NCBI GenBank assembly: GCA_035651755.1
Contig: DASRFA010000057.1
Span: 61,494 to 125,493, forward strand
Length of the DNA stretch: 64,000 nucleotides
Source of the DNA: DASRFA01 sp035651755
GTDB lineage: Bacteria > Desulfobacterota > Binatia > UBA12015
Reading direction: 5' to 3'
Numbering within the stretch: position 1 is the first letter of the stretch; each line of letters opens with the position of its first letter. A model generated the notes under the pieces. It was not told the origin of the DNA, ran no database searches, and saw nothing but the letters and a program-made list of their open reading frames with translations. Below, one piece after another: positions 26,796 to 35,944 of this stretch. A program made the translations under genes and the position numbers.

Positions 26796-27521
26796 ATGCC
26801 GAAGCCTCTCATGTTACTCGCTGCGACGGCCGTCGCTCTCGTTCTCGGGGTGAGCGTCGCGCACGCCTTGACCCCGGAACAGCTATGCCAGAAGGGCCGT
26901 TATGATGCCGCGGCCAAGTACGCCCAATGCGAAGACAAGGCGATCGGGAAGCTCTTCGCCAGCAACGACCTGACGACGTTGCAACCGGCGCTCTCGAAAT
27001 GCCGTGTGAAGTACACGGGCACCTGGTTGAGGCTACAGTTGAAGGCGCTCGGCACGGGGTCAACATGTGACAACCCCCGCTTCGCCGACAACGGCGGAAC
27101 GGTCACGGACCGTCTCACGGGTCTGGAGTGGGAGAAGAAGACCGGCGATGGGATGGTGCATGACAAAGACGACATGTACACTTGGTTGACTGCGAACGAG
27201 TATTTTCTCACGGGCAACGATCCTTTTCATGGGCTCAATAAATTTGATTCGAACTACATCTGCTTCGTGGACAACGAGTGTAACTGGCGATTGCCGACGC
27301 GGGCGGAGCTGCAAACGATTCTGTTAGAGCCCTTCGCGTGCACGACGAGCCCGTGTACCGCTACGATCTTCGGCACTTCGGTCGCGAGCTACTACTGGAC
27401 GTCCACGACGCTCGCGGACAACTCGAACTACGCGTGGTTCGTCCGCTTCGACGATGGGACCGTGGGCTACGACCAAAAGATCAGCTCGAATCACGTCCGG
27501 GCCGTGCGGGGTGGATTGTGA
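26796..27521 (+). CDS. Secreted DUF1566 (Lcl_C) protein, copy 1
   Basis: A 241-residue protein with a clear Sec signal (LMLLAATAVALVLGVSVAHA, cut after AHA). A Cys-containing N-terminal helix region (CQKGRYDAAAKYAQCEDKAIG) follows, and the DUF1566 fold begins at FADNGGTVTDRLTGLEWEKK. Core motifs CNWRLPTRAELQTIL, YWTSTT and SSNHVRAVRGG are all present. This fold is found in surface or fibre proteins and some C-type-lectin-like modules; no enzyme activity is known. AGGAGG is seven bases before the ATG. Two more paralogues lie in the window. Confidence 0.88.
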   Translation: MPKPLMLLAATAVALVLGVSVAHALTPEQLCQKGRYDAAAKYAQCEDKAIGKLFASNDLTTLQPALSKCRVKYTGTWLRLQLKALGTGSTCDNPRFADNGGTVTDRLTGLEWEKKTGDGMVHDKDDMYTWLTANEYFLTGNDPFHGLNKFDSNYICFVDNECNWRLPTRAELQTILLEPFACTTSPCTATIFGTSVASYYWTSTTLADNSNYAWFVRFDDGTVGYDQKISSNHVRAVRGGL

Positions 27522-27968
27522 TCGATCATTCGACCATTGGTTGAGTTGACTCGATTCTTCGTTCTGGGTAGTCCGGTTTCGGATGCATCGCGCCGCCCAA
27601 GGGGCGGGCGCCCCTGGGAGGCATCGACGTCGGGCGGGTTCTCAGCCCGTGGAGGCCTTGACCCCGATTCCCGCGATCGGCATCGCCGCCATAGAAACGG
27701 ATGCCGCGAAGCGGCCGCCCCCTCGCGTCGCGGCAAGCCTTGGGCTCGAGCTTGAACGGACCTCTCGACGAGGTCCCTCCGTTACGGGCGAGCGCGGACA
27801 ATCGAATCGTCGCGCTCATCACTGCGTCGTTCGCGCGTCCTCGACGGCGACCGCCAGCGGTCGGCGCCGTAGGTCGATTCCGACGATAAACGTGCGCCCT
27901 CCCTCCTCTGCCAGTGACTCGTCACGCCGCGCCACTCGCGGACGTCGAGGCCCACGGGTGTCGTGTCG
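27522..27968. other. Gene-free interval
   Basis: Convergent region between a rightward and a leftward gene. It has only short Arg-rich frames, with no recognisable RNA gene or repeat. Confidence 0.4.
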
Positions 27969-28562
27969 CTACTTCCTCAACAGCTCCGCCACGAGAACGA
28001 GCCTGCCGGAGTTGCCCGCCGCGTTCGAGATACCCTGAGACTCAACGGTCATCGGAAGCTTGTTGTTGTAGAACACGCCCGGGTGCGCCGCTTCGGCTTG
28101 AGCCATATCGAGGAAGAACGTTGCGCTCACGGCGCATATGTTGTTCGGACACGATTGCGACACGGAATTGGGCTCGAGCCTCACGCCATTCGCCGTGACG
28201 ATCAAAGAGACAGTCTGTGGGTTGGTGCCGCTATTCTGCTGCGCGCTCGCATGCACGACGAGGATCCGGCTCCTGCGGCTCGTCGTGAGATCCACGCTGG
28301 TGGTCTGCCCCGCGCCGCCGAGATTCAGATTTGTGGCACTCGACGCCGCAACGGACTTGCTCGGCGACACGTACTGATCGGCGGAGGCCGAGCGTACGAC
28401 CGCGAAGGAGAAGACGAGCGCAAGGGCCGCGAGCATCGCCGGCACGAGCCCGAACCCTCGATGGCCGGGCGACCCGGTGGTCGAGACACGGCGGGCGCCC
28501 CGCAGCCGGGCAGCTGTCCTGGTCACGCTGCTGCCAGGGCTTGCGATCTTGAGGCCGATCAT
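27969..28562 (-). CDS. Exported protein, unknown
   Basis: A 197-residue protein. An Arg-rich N-region of about 35 residues precedes a hydrophobic signal (GLVPAMLAALALVFSFAVV) and an ASADQ cleavage region. The mature 130 residues are Ser/Thr/Asn-rich with alternating strands (SVDLTTSRRSRILVVHASA, QTVSLIVTANGVRLE), so all-beta. Two cysteines (SCPNNIC) may pair. No family is recognised. It stands between DUF1566 genes, suggesting a set of exported surface proteins. Confidence 0.65.
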   Translation of the reverse strand: MIGLKIASPGSSVTRTAARLRGARRVSTTGSPGHRGFGLVPAMLAALALVFSFAVVRSASADQYVSPSKSVAASSATNLNLGGAGQTTSVDLTTSRRSRILVVHASAQQNSGTNPQTVSLIVTANGVRLEPNSVSQSCPNNICAVSATFFLDMAQAEAAHPGVFYNNKLPMTVESQGISNAAGNSGRLVLVAELLRK

Positions 28563-28688
28563 CGCCGTCTCCTTTCGCTGCGGGCGGACTTGCGCTCGTT
28601 ATTGGCTCTCTCCTTGAAGCACCACACATGCCACGCGCGCCGCACCGGTTTCGTCGCAACCGGTGCGCAGAGACATGGCGCGATCGAA

Positions 28689-29594
28689 CTACGAGCCGCC
28701 TCGGACCGCGCGAGCCGAGTAGAGGTTGTACTTGTAGCCGTTGAACACGAGTCCATTGAAGAAGAACACGCTCCACGCATTGCGCCCGTCACCGGCAGTG
28801 GTCGACGACCAGAACGGCGCGAGCGATGCTCCGAGGATGGGATCGATGCAAGGACTACCGGTCCCACACCCCGTGGTGTCGAGGTCAATGATGGTCTGCA
28901 GCTCGACGATCGTCGGTAGCCGCCAGTCGCAACGACCCGCAAACCCTCCTGCCATGCTGCTCCCGTCCGTGCTGGTGCACGCGTTCAGCTTGTTCAGGAA
29001 GCTGGAGTAGACGGATCCATTGGGAACCGTCCCATTGATCGTCGCGGTCCAGTCGTACGCGTTGTTCACGTCGTGCGGATCCGGACAGGGATTAGCAGTG
29101 CAGTCGATCTGCGAAGCGGGCGTACCGGTCTTCTGCTCCCACTGGAGGCCCGTTCGATTGTCGGTCACCGTTCCGTCGCCGTTGTCCGCGAACCGCGGTA
29201 CGGCTCCCACTTCCTCCGAGACGAACGCCTCGACACCGTAGGAGAGCGCGTCGACCCTGGGTCCGACGACGCTGGCATCGCCCTGCGGACAGATCGATCC
29301 GGTCGCCGCGCACTTCACCTCGGCCAGCAGGAAGGCCTTTTCGAATTTGCTCTGGCATTTCGCGAGGAGATCTGCCCGCGGCGGCTCCGGTTGCGGATCG
29401 AAGGCGCCGAGGACGTGCCTCGCCAAGACACCGGTTTGGCACTTCGCGAGGTTGCCCACTGCCTTCAGCTTGCTGGCCTGCTCCTTCAGCGGCGGCTCGG
29501 GCTGGGGATCGAAGGCCTGCGCGCAGAGTGGCGCGATGAGCATCGCTACAGCCGCAATCGAACTCCATCGTGCGGCTCGGATGGCTTTTCTCAT
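28689..29594 (-). CDS. Secreted DUF1566 protein with FDPQPEPP repeats, copy 2
   Basis: A 301-residue protein. A Sec signal (SSIAAVAMLIAPLCAQA) is followed directly by AFDPQPEPPLKEQ and, 33 residues on, AFDPQPEPPRADL. The DUF1566 domain follows, with RFADNGDGTVTDNRTGLQWE, CDWRLPTIVELQTII, FWSSTT and ARAVRGG. AAAGGAGGAC upstream marks the ATG at 29594; the longer open frame further upstream belongs to a hydrolase relic. The proline-rich FDPQPEPP octapeptide recurs in many uncharacterised exported proteins and could be a sorting or binding tag; its role is unknown. Confidence 0.88.
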   Translation of the reverse strand: MRKAIRAARWSSIAAVAMLIAPLCAQAFDPQPEPPLKEQASKLKAVGNLAKCQTGVLARHVLGAFDPQPEPPRADLLAKCQSKFEKAFLLAEVKCAATGSICPQGDASVVGPRVDALSYGVEAFVSEEVGAVPRFADNGDGTVTDNRTGLQWEQKTGTPASQIDCTANPCPDPHDVNNAYDWTATINGTVPNGSVYSSFLNKLNACTSTDGSSMAGGFAGRCDWRLPTIVELQTIIDLDTTGCGTGSPCIDPILGASLAPFWSSTTAGDGRNAWSVFFFNGLVFNGYKYNLYSARAVRGGS

Positions 29595-29749
29595 GGCGGA
29601 GTCCTCCTTTACGCGATGAAACCTCAAAAATGGTTCGCGATAGCTGTTCCGCCGAGCAACGCTCATGCCGGAACGACAAGCTTCTGCGCGCTGCATTTCA
29701 ATTTCGAAGCCTTCCCACCCATGAGAAGGCGCGCTGCCCGGGAATCTGG

Positions 29750-30236
29750 CTCCGCAGGATCGTGCCGGTACCCCCGAGCGGAGGAAACGGTCGAAGCGTC
29801 GGTCGCGAGCGACGTAGTGCTTCAGGAAAGGCACGGCGAAACTAAGGATGAGCCGATGAGCTTCGTCCTGCGAGATCGTGTCCGGTGTCTCGCAATTGCG
29901 AATCTCCGGCGGTTGCGCGAGCGGACACTCGTCGGCATACGCTGCGTGCCCCGCATTCAGAAGCTCGACGAAGTAGCGCGGGCCTTCGAGAAGATCGTAC
30001 GTCAAGTCCTCGAGCTCTTCCCGACCGTAGAACGCGGCTGCTCCCAGTCGCTCCAGAGGATCATCGTCGGAGTGTAGATGGGCGCGCGGCCGAGGAGCTG
30101 GCCGAGGTACTCGTCGGCGGCAGGATCGAGTGACCGGCCGCTCGTCCTCTTCTCTCGCGGAGGCCGAAGTGCTGCGGATCGCCCGTCCCGGCGAGCGCCG
30201 GGTACCAGACCGACGTCCGCAGATGTCTCGGCTCAC
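29750..30236 (-). pseudogene. Alpha/beta hydrolase C-terminal relic
   Basis: The leftward frame contains YFVELLNAGHAAYADECPL, then DEAHRLILSFAVPFLKHYVA and FDRFLRSG, the end of a dienelactone-hydrolase or PAF-acetylhydrolase type enzyme (His in the NAGH turn). The preceding part, read in another frame, gives IYTPTMILWSDWE, the acid-loop strand. The nucleophile elbow and N-terminus are absent. It runs openly into the next gene's leader only because no stop intervenes. Confidence 0.55.
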
Positions 30237-30689
30237 CGGTCGTGACGGAGGTCTTGTCGGTTACGATTCGTAGGCATGGCCGAGTCCTCCGCCGAGAAGG
30301 GACGTTCGCTCGGCCCCGCCTGGTTGCTCACGGCGCGGTCCTATGGTCGATGATGGCTGTCTCATTGGTTGCAGGGTGCAGAGTGCACTCCTCGGTGGCA
30401 CCAGACCTCCGGTCCTCGGTGGATTCGACGGGCAGAGCCGTCAGCACAGCGGCGTTTGCTCCTCGAGCTAGCGACGGATCAACGTGTCGAAGGAGCGGTT
30501 GAAGAAGCACGACGGCTTCGCTGGGAACTTCGCCGCGAATCGCTCGACGGAGCACTGCCCCTTGGTGGCGAGCGGGCACCCGAGGCTGAAGAGCATCGTC
30601 ACCGCGGCGGCAACCTGGGTCACGATGGGACGAAGCTTTCACCAAAACGCTTCCCCTGAACGGAGAACTTCACCAAGCTCAAGGTCCGC
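30237..30689. other. Gene-free interval
   Basis: Open frames here lack recognisable motifs. It separates a hydrolase relic from an RCC1 relic and is probably decayed DNA. Confidence 0.35.
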
Positions 30690-31383
30690 GTGTCCAGCTT
30701 CAGCTCTATCCGGGTGGATCGGTAGATCGTTCAGATTGGTCACCTCGAGCTTGGGCTTGGCGACGGCGACACAGCCGACGTCGAAACCGGCCACGTCCGT
30801 CGGTGTCGAGCGATCCGTCGTCGTGTCGTCACCGAGCTGGCCAGCAGCGTTGCTGCCCCAGGACGTGACGCCGCCATCGGCCATGAGCGCGCAGGTCTGG
30901 TTCCCGAGGAACCCGCCCGCGGGATCGCCCGGACCCCGGACGAGAGATCGGTGACGTCGACGGGTGTCAGCCGGTTCGCGCTGCTGCCGTCGCCGATCTC
31001 GCCGAAAGCTTTGTCCGCCCAGTACTTGACGGCCACCCCCGTCGTGAGCGCGCAAGCGTGCCCGCCGCCAGCCGTGATCGAGGCGACCCCGGAGGAGAGG
31101 CCGGTCACACGACCGGCGTCAGCCGCTCGGTGGTCGTACCGTCGCCAAGCTGGCCAGCGCTGTTGCCGCCCCAACATTGGGCTCCCCGGGCGCTCGTTCC
31201 GACGCACGAGGAATCGTGGCCCGCGGCAATCGCTGTCGCGGTGAGTCCCGGTTGCAGATTCGAGCAGCGGCGACTGCGCACGTGTGGAGACCGTCCGACC
31301 CGATCACCTCGCCGATCATGGCGCGGGCCGGTGGACCCCGTAAGCAAGACCGGGCAGCTACGGACGCTGCCGAGCGCCCGCAC
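30690..31383 (-). pseudogene. RCC1-repeat protein relic
   Basis: Three leftward frames in succession carry RCC1 beta-propeller repeats: SSCVGTSARGAQCWGGNSAG with QLGDGTTTERLTPV, then SSGVASITAGGGHACALTTG with GEIGDGSSANRLTPVDV, then NQTCALMADGGVTSWGSNAAG with QLGDDTTTDRSTPTDV. Each frame hands over at a repeat boundary, so at least two frameshifts have occurred. A further upstream trace (GLHTCAV) occurs near 31285. Bacterial RCC1 proteins are usually secreted or surface-located. There is no intact start or signal peptide. Confidence 0.75.
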
Positions 31384-32215
31384 GCGCGAGAAGCCGTCGA
31401 GACGCCCTTCCGAAAGGACGACTTCGCAACCGGAAGTCCAACATGGCTCGCCCTCCTGACTCCGAGCCCCGGACCCGCCGTGGCAGGAACAGCAAAATCT
31501 GGTCCGAGACCGACCGACCGATCGGTCGTCGATTGGCCGTCGGCGACCATGCGGAACGGCCCGCAGAATTCGCCCGCACCAGCGGGGCGGATCGGCGCGA
31601 GCAGCGGGCGGACCGTGCGGCTGGGAGCGCGACCTGAGCAGCGCCGGTGCTGGTGCAGGACCAGCGCGGGTGAGACCTGGTCGGCCGCCTCATGTGCCGT
31701 TGCCGCCTGGGTGACGTCGACTCGTAGCGCAGGGGTCCCGCGTCGATCGGGCCCCGGACGATCTTCGTGCTCTCTTCGAGTGGACTTCTCACGACTGGCA
31801 AACCGATCCAGGCTGATTTCCCGGGCATGGGACGAGGCACGTCGTATGGGCAGACAAGGTTTCTCGGGGATGGCGAAGCTGACAAGCTCGTTGCACCCGT
31901 GCCCACCCACAGACGCGCGATCGGCGGGATGGATTCGTGCCGCCGCCGCAAGCAGGCGTAGGCTGGAAGGACGAGGTGACTCGGTCGTACGACGGCGAAT
32001 CGAGCGCATGTGGAACTGGCCCGCTCGCTACGCCGCCGGCGTGCTCGGCGCGACTCTTCTCGCCTTGTTCCGCCGCTCCCGTGCCGACGACAGCCGCAGC
32101 CGAGGACGTGGAGGCACAGGCTCCGTTTCCCCGAGCGCTCGAGAGCCGACGCGCGGTCCGGCCGGGAGCGGACCGAGCTCCCGGCCGGTCGTCCGCGCGC
32201 GCCGGCCCGCGAGCG
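31384..32215. other. Gene-free interval
   Basis: About 830 bases without a supportable gene. The longest leftward frame (31119-32009) is low in recognisable content and overlaps the RCC1 relic. Confidence 0.35.
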
Positions 32216-34339
32216 CTACCGCTTGCACGCCAGCGCGTCTCCCTGCTTGCTCAGCTTGCAGTCTTCCGGCGCGAACGCGCTCTCGCCGCACTCGCCGGCG
32301 ACCGATGCCGCCTGGCCACCGAGGACGACGATCGCCTCGACCGGGACATCGGCGGCGAGCACGGGATAGGTTCCCTTCACTCCCTTGACGGTGACCTTCA
32401 CCTGGCCGGTCGCCTTCTTGCTGCGATCGGCGATCGTCATCCGGGTGATGCCGTCGAGCGGCGTTCCGGTCGTGTCCTGATAGGTCCACACGGTGCCTGG
32501 CCGGTTGATCTTCCAGCCGCGCGACCCGCCGCCCTCGTAGGCGCCGCCCGGCAGCGCCTGATCGACGCGGATCGTCGCGCCGGCGCCGCGCAGTACGAGC
32601 CGCGCGCCGTTGCCGATCGGATCGAGCCCGGAGAAGCTCGACCCGGCGGGGAGCAGGAAGTCGCCGGGGAGCGCGAGCCCGTCGTCGCCCGGCGTCGCGT
32701 TCGTGTTGATCTTGACGAGCTTCAGCATCGACGTCTCCGAGCTCACGAAGTTCTGCGCGCCACCGGGGTTCGTGCAATCGTCGCGCGCGTCGCAGTCGCC
32801 GTCGCCGTCGCTGTCCGTCGCCGGTTCGTGCACGCACAGCCCGCTGCCGTTGCACACGTCGAGCGTGCAGGCATCCGAGTCGGCCGTGCACGGCGTCGAG
32901 CTGGCGGAGAACGCGTTCGCCGCGCAGGTCGCCGAATCGCCGCTGCACGTCTCGGCCGGGTCGCACTCGCCGCCGGCTGCCCTGCAGACCGTCGCCGCGC
33001 TCGCGAACGCGTCCGGCGGGCACGTCGTCGACGAGCCGGTGCAGGTCTCCGCTACGTCGCATGCGCCGGCTGCGAGGCGGCAGACCGTGGTCGAGCTCTT
33101 GAGCGCGTCGCTCGGGCATTCGGCCGAGCTGCCGCTGCAGCTTTCCGCCTGATCGCACTCGCCTGCGGCCGCGCGGCACTCGGTTCCAGCGCTCGCGAAG
33201 CCGTCGCTCGGGCACGCTGGCGAGCTGCCCGTACAGCTCTCCGGCACGTCGCACGCGCCGGCCGCGGCTCGGCACTCGGTTCGAGCGCTCACGAAGCCGT
33301 CGCTCGGGCACGCCGCCGAGCCGCCGGTGCAGGTCTCGGCCACGTCACACACGCCGGCCGAGCTGCGACACACCGTCGACGGCCCTTTGAACGAGTCGCT
33401 CGGGCAGGAGGTCGAGCTGCCGTTGCAGGTCTCCGCGACGTCGCAGGCGCCCGCCGCAGCCCGGCATTCGGTGCCCGCACTCTTGACGAGGTCGCTCGGG
33501 CACGCCTTCGAGCTGCCGTTGCAAGTCTCCGCGACGTCGCAGGCGCCCGCCGCAGCCCGGCATTCGGTGCCCGCACTCTTGACGACGTCGCTCGGGCACG
33601 AGGTCGAGCTGCCGTCGCACGTCTCCGCGACGTCGCACACGCCGGACGCGGCGCGGCACTCGGTTCCGGCGCTCTTGACGACGTCGCTCGGGCACGACTT
33701 GGAGCCGCCGTCGCAGGTCTCGGCGACGTCGCAGACGCCAGCCGCCGCGCGGCACTGGGTGCCGGCAGCCGCGACACCGTCGCTCGGGCACGAGCCCGAG
33801 GTTCCGCTGCACGTTTCGGCGACGTCACACGCGCCACTCCCGCTGCGGCACAAGGTGCCGGCCGGCTGGAAAGCGTTCGCCGGGCACGCACCCGACGTTC
33901 CGTTGCAGGTCTCCGCGACGTCGCAAGTGCCGGATGCGGCGCGGCACACGGTTCCGGCCGCCAGCAGGGTATCGGCCGGGCAGGGCTCCCCGGCGACGCC
34001 GGTACACTTCTCGGCGGCGACGTCACAGGCTCCGGCCTTCGGACGGCAGACGGTGGTGGAAGGCGCGGTCCGTTCGTCGAGGGAACCGCAGATGCCGTCC
34101 GAGCACGTATCATCGGGGTCGCAGAGATCGCCCGAGCCCGCGCGACAGACGGTCCCGTCCTTCGCCGGATCGGGGAGGCAGACCGGCGGCGGTGGATTGA
34201 CCCCGCAGTTGACCGTGCATCCCGTCAACTTCTCGCACGGGCCGCAGGACGCATCGGCACGGCCGACGAGCACCAGAGAACCGAGCAGCATGCCCGTGAG
34301 CATGCCCAGACAAGCAGAAAAACGTCGTATCGGGTTCAT
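32216..34339 (-). CDS. Secreted Cys-rich protein with about 13 disintegrin-like 32-residue repeats
   Basis: A 707-residue protein with a Sec signal (LTGMLLGSLVLVGRADA). After a short Cys-rich lead it carries about thirteen tandem units of 32 residues, each like T-x-CR-x-AAG-x-CDVAETC-x-G-S-x-x-CPSD followed by a seven- to eight-residue spacer. Each unit has four cysteines in a pattern resembling eukaryotic disintegrin loops. Next is a DSDGDGDCDARDDC calcium-loop (thrombospondin type-3 like) segment and then a C-terminal all-beta domain of about 180 residues. The last 14 residues keep two cysteines. The units are similar at DNA level (96-base period, 32.9-34.0 kb), so copy number could vary. 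It is probably a surface adhesin or matrix protein; partners are unknown. Confidence 0.87.
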   Translation of the reverse strand: MNPIRRFSACLGMLTGMLLGSLVLVGRADASCGPCEKLTGCTVNCGVNPPPPVCLPDPAKDGTVCRAGSGDLCDPDDTCSDGICGSLDERTAPSTTVCRPKAGACDVAAEKCTGVAGEPCPADTLLAAGTVCRAASGTCDVAETCNGTSGACPANAFQPAGTLCRSGSGACDVAETCSGTSGSCPSDGVAAAGTQCRAAAGVCDVAETCDGGSKSCPSDVVKSAGTECRAASGVCDVAETCDGSSTSCPSDVVKSAGTECRAAAGACDVAETCNGSSKACPSDLVKSAGTECRAAAGACDVAETCNGSSTSCPSDSFKGPSTVCRSSAGVCDVAETCTGGSAACPSDGFVSARTECRAAAGACDVPESCTGSSPACPSDGFASAGTECRAAAGECDQAESCSGSSAECPSDALKSSTTVCRLAAGACDVAETCTGSSTTCPPDAFASAATVCRAAGGECDPAETCSGDSATCAANAFSASSTPCTADSDACTLDVCNGSGLCVHEPATDSDGDGDCDARDDCTNPGGAQNFVSSETSMLKLVKINTNATPGDDGLALPGDFLLPAGSSFSGLDPIGNGARLVLRGAGATIRVDQALPGGAYEGGGSRGWKINRPGTVWTYQDTTGTPLDGITRMTIADRSKKATGQVKVTVKGVKGTYPVLAADVPVEAIVVLGGQAASVAGECGESAFAPEDCKLSKQGDALACKR

Positions 34340-34413
34340 GGCTTCCTCCTGGGAGCAGCGCCGGGGAACGCCTCGGCTGCTCGACCCGATAGCCGGCTCG
34401 CGGGAGCACCCTC

Positions 34414-34454
34414 CATCAGACGAATTCCGAATCTGATGTCGGACTCCGTCCTAC
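34414..34454 (-). promoter_or_regulatory. 41-bp conserved element, copy A
   Basis: Lies 75-115 bases upstream of the leftward Cys-repeat gene. It contains the dyad CATCAGA...TCTGATG and ends TCCGTCCTAC. It matches copy B at 32 of 41 positions, far more than expected by chance for flanking non-coding DNA. It is probably an operator for the neighbouring NarL-type regulators. Confidence 0.55.
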
Positions 34455-34495
34455 CCCGGAGCCCATCGCGCTCGCGATGGAGCCGGTCGCTCGCC

Positions 34496-35131
34496 TCAGG
34501 GGAGGAGTCGGTGCGCGACGACGTACTTGATGGCCTGCGAGTTGTTCTCGAGGCCGAGCTTCTCGAGCATGCGGGCGCGGTAGGTGCTGACCGTCTTGAC
34601 GCTCAGGCAGAGCCGCTCGGCGATCTGCGTCACCGTCGCGCCCGACCCGATCAGGCACAGCACCTCGAACTCGCGATCGGACAGCGCCTCGTGCCGCGCC
34701 GCTTTGTCCGCGACGATCGCCGCCCCGAACACGTGATCCGCGATCGAACGCGAGACGTAGCGCCGGCCCGCAGCGACCGATTCGATGGCCTGGACGATCT
34801 CTTCGGCGGCGCTCTGCTTGGTGACGTAGCCGAGCGCGCCGGCGCGCAGTGCACGGAGGCAATACTCGCGATCGTCGTACATGCTGAACACGACGACCGG
34901 CAGGCGCGGGCGCTCGCCCCGGATGAGCTTGAGCGCCTCGATGCCGCTCATGTCGGGCAGCGAGAGGTCCATGACGACGGCGTCGAGCGGCTGCTCGAGC
35001 GCCTTGCGGACGCCTTCGCGCGCGGTCGCGGCCTCCGCCACGACGACCGCGCGCCTCGACGCGGTCAGAACGGTTCTGAGCCCGTCGCGTACGACGGCGT
35101 GGTCGTCGATCAAGAGGACCCGGAGGCTCAT
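34496..35131 (-). CDS. NarL/FixJ-type response regulator A
   Basis: A 211-residue regulator. The receiver domain (1-120) has the acidic pair in LLIDDH, phospho-acceptor Asp at about 55 in VVMDLSLPD, and K-Q-S at GYVTKQSA. The C-terminal LuxR-type HTH has LSDREFEVLCLIGSG and VTQIAERLCLSVKTVSTYRA. Its sequence is strongly similar to regulator B immediately upstream in the same orientation, so it is a recent duplicate. It is separated from B by 171 bases containing element copy B, which suggests its own promoter. Its target may be the Cys-repeat gene downstream, which carries the other copy of the element. Confidence 0.92.
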   Translation of the reverse strand: MSLRVLLIDDHAVVRDGLRTVLTASRRAVVVAEAATAREGVRKALEQPLDAVVMDLSLPDMSGIEALKLIRGERPRLPVVVFSMYDDREYCLRALRAGALGYVTKQSAAEEIVQAIESVAAGRRYVSRSIADHVFGAAIVADKAARHEALSDREFEVLCLIGSGATVTQIAERLCLSVKTVSTYRARMLEKLGLENNSQAIKYVVAHRLLP

Positions 35132-35236
35132 GGACGGGGGTGGCTCACGGTGGTGTATGGGCGACTCCCGGCCCTCCGCGCCGGTCGCCGCGTGGCTCGA
35201 CCTACCGGCTCAATACCCCCACCCGTCCCAAGCGCC

Positions 35237-35277
35237 CATCGGACGAACTCCGATTTTGTCGTCGGGGTTCGTCCTAC
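35237..35277 (-). promoter_or_regulatory. 41-bp conserved element, copy B
   Basis: Found between regulators B and A, about 105-145 bases upstream of A's start. It shares CATC-GACGAA-TCCGA-T-T and GTCGG...CGTCCTAC with copy A. Its position suggests autoregulation of the regulator pair. Confidence 0.55.
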
Positions 35278-35302
35278 GCAGAGCAGACGGACGCGCGGCG
35301 CT

Positions 35303-35944
35303 TCAGCGAACGAGCGAGTGCTCGACGACGTACTTGATCGCCTGCGAGTTGTTCTCGAGGCGGAGCTTCTCGAGCAGGCGCGCGCGATACGTGCTGACCG
35401 TCTTCACGCTGAGACACAGGCGCTCGGCGATCTGGGTCACCGTGGCCCCGGAGCCGATCAGGCAGAGCACCTCGAACTCGCGGTCCGAAAGCGCCTCGTG
35501 CGGCGCCGCGCCGTCGGCGTTGCCGCCGATCGCCGCTCCGAACAGGTGGTCGGCGATCGAGGGCGAGACGTAGCGCCGGCCCACCGCGACCGTCTGGATC
35601 GCCTGGACGATTTCCTCGGCGGCGCTCTGCTTGGTGACGTAGCCGAGCGCGCCGGCGCGGAGCGCGCGTAGACACGATTCGCGGTCGGCGTGCATGCTGA
35701 AGATGATCACCGGCAGGCGCGGCCGGTGCTCGCGGATCTGCTTCACCGCCTCGATGCCGCTCATGTCGGGCAGCGAGAGGTCGAGGACGACCGCGTCGAA
35801 CGGCTGCTCGATCGCCTTGCGAATCCCCTCGCGTGCGGTGGACGCCTCGTCCTCGACCTGGAACCGCTTGGAGGCGATCAGCACGGTGCGCAGACCGTCA
35901 CGCACGACGGCGTGATCGTCGATCAACAGGACGCGCAGCTTCAT
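35303..35944 (-). CDS. NarL/FixJ-type response regulator B
   Basis: A 213-residue regulator with the same architecture as its neighbour: receiver Asp at about 55 in VVLDLSLPD, GALGYVTKQSAAEEIVQAI linker-side helix, and a LuxR HTH. Its ATG overlaps the sensor kinase stop as ATGA, so it is the direct partner of that kinase. The two regulators differ mainly in the first and middle helices and in the acidic pocket, where signal strength could vary. One kinase may therefore feed two regulators with different outputs. Confidence 0.93.
   Translation of the reverse strand: MKLRVLLIDDHAVVRDGLRTVLIASKRFQVEDEASTAREGIRKAIEQPFDAVVLDLSLPDMSGIEAVKQIREHRPRLPVIIFSMHADRESCLRALRAGALGYVTKQSAAEEIVQAIQTVAVGRRYVSPSIADHLFGAAIGGNADGAAPHEALSDREFEVLCLIGSGATVTQIAERLCLSVKTVSTYRARLLEKLRLENNSQAIKYVVEHSLVR

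Noticed and set aside
31119..32009. Leftward 296-codon open frame
   Set aside because: No recognisable domain, low-complexity Arg/Ala content and overlap with the RCC1 relic.
32900..34000. Regular 96-base direct repeats, CRISPR-like at first sight
   Set aside because: The period is constant with no unique spacers and the frame encodes a continuous Cys-repeat protein.
32100..35671. Rightward 1244-codon open frame from 31937
   Set aside because: Shadow of the leftward Cys-repeat and regulator genes; Arg/Ala-biased with no domain.
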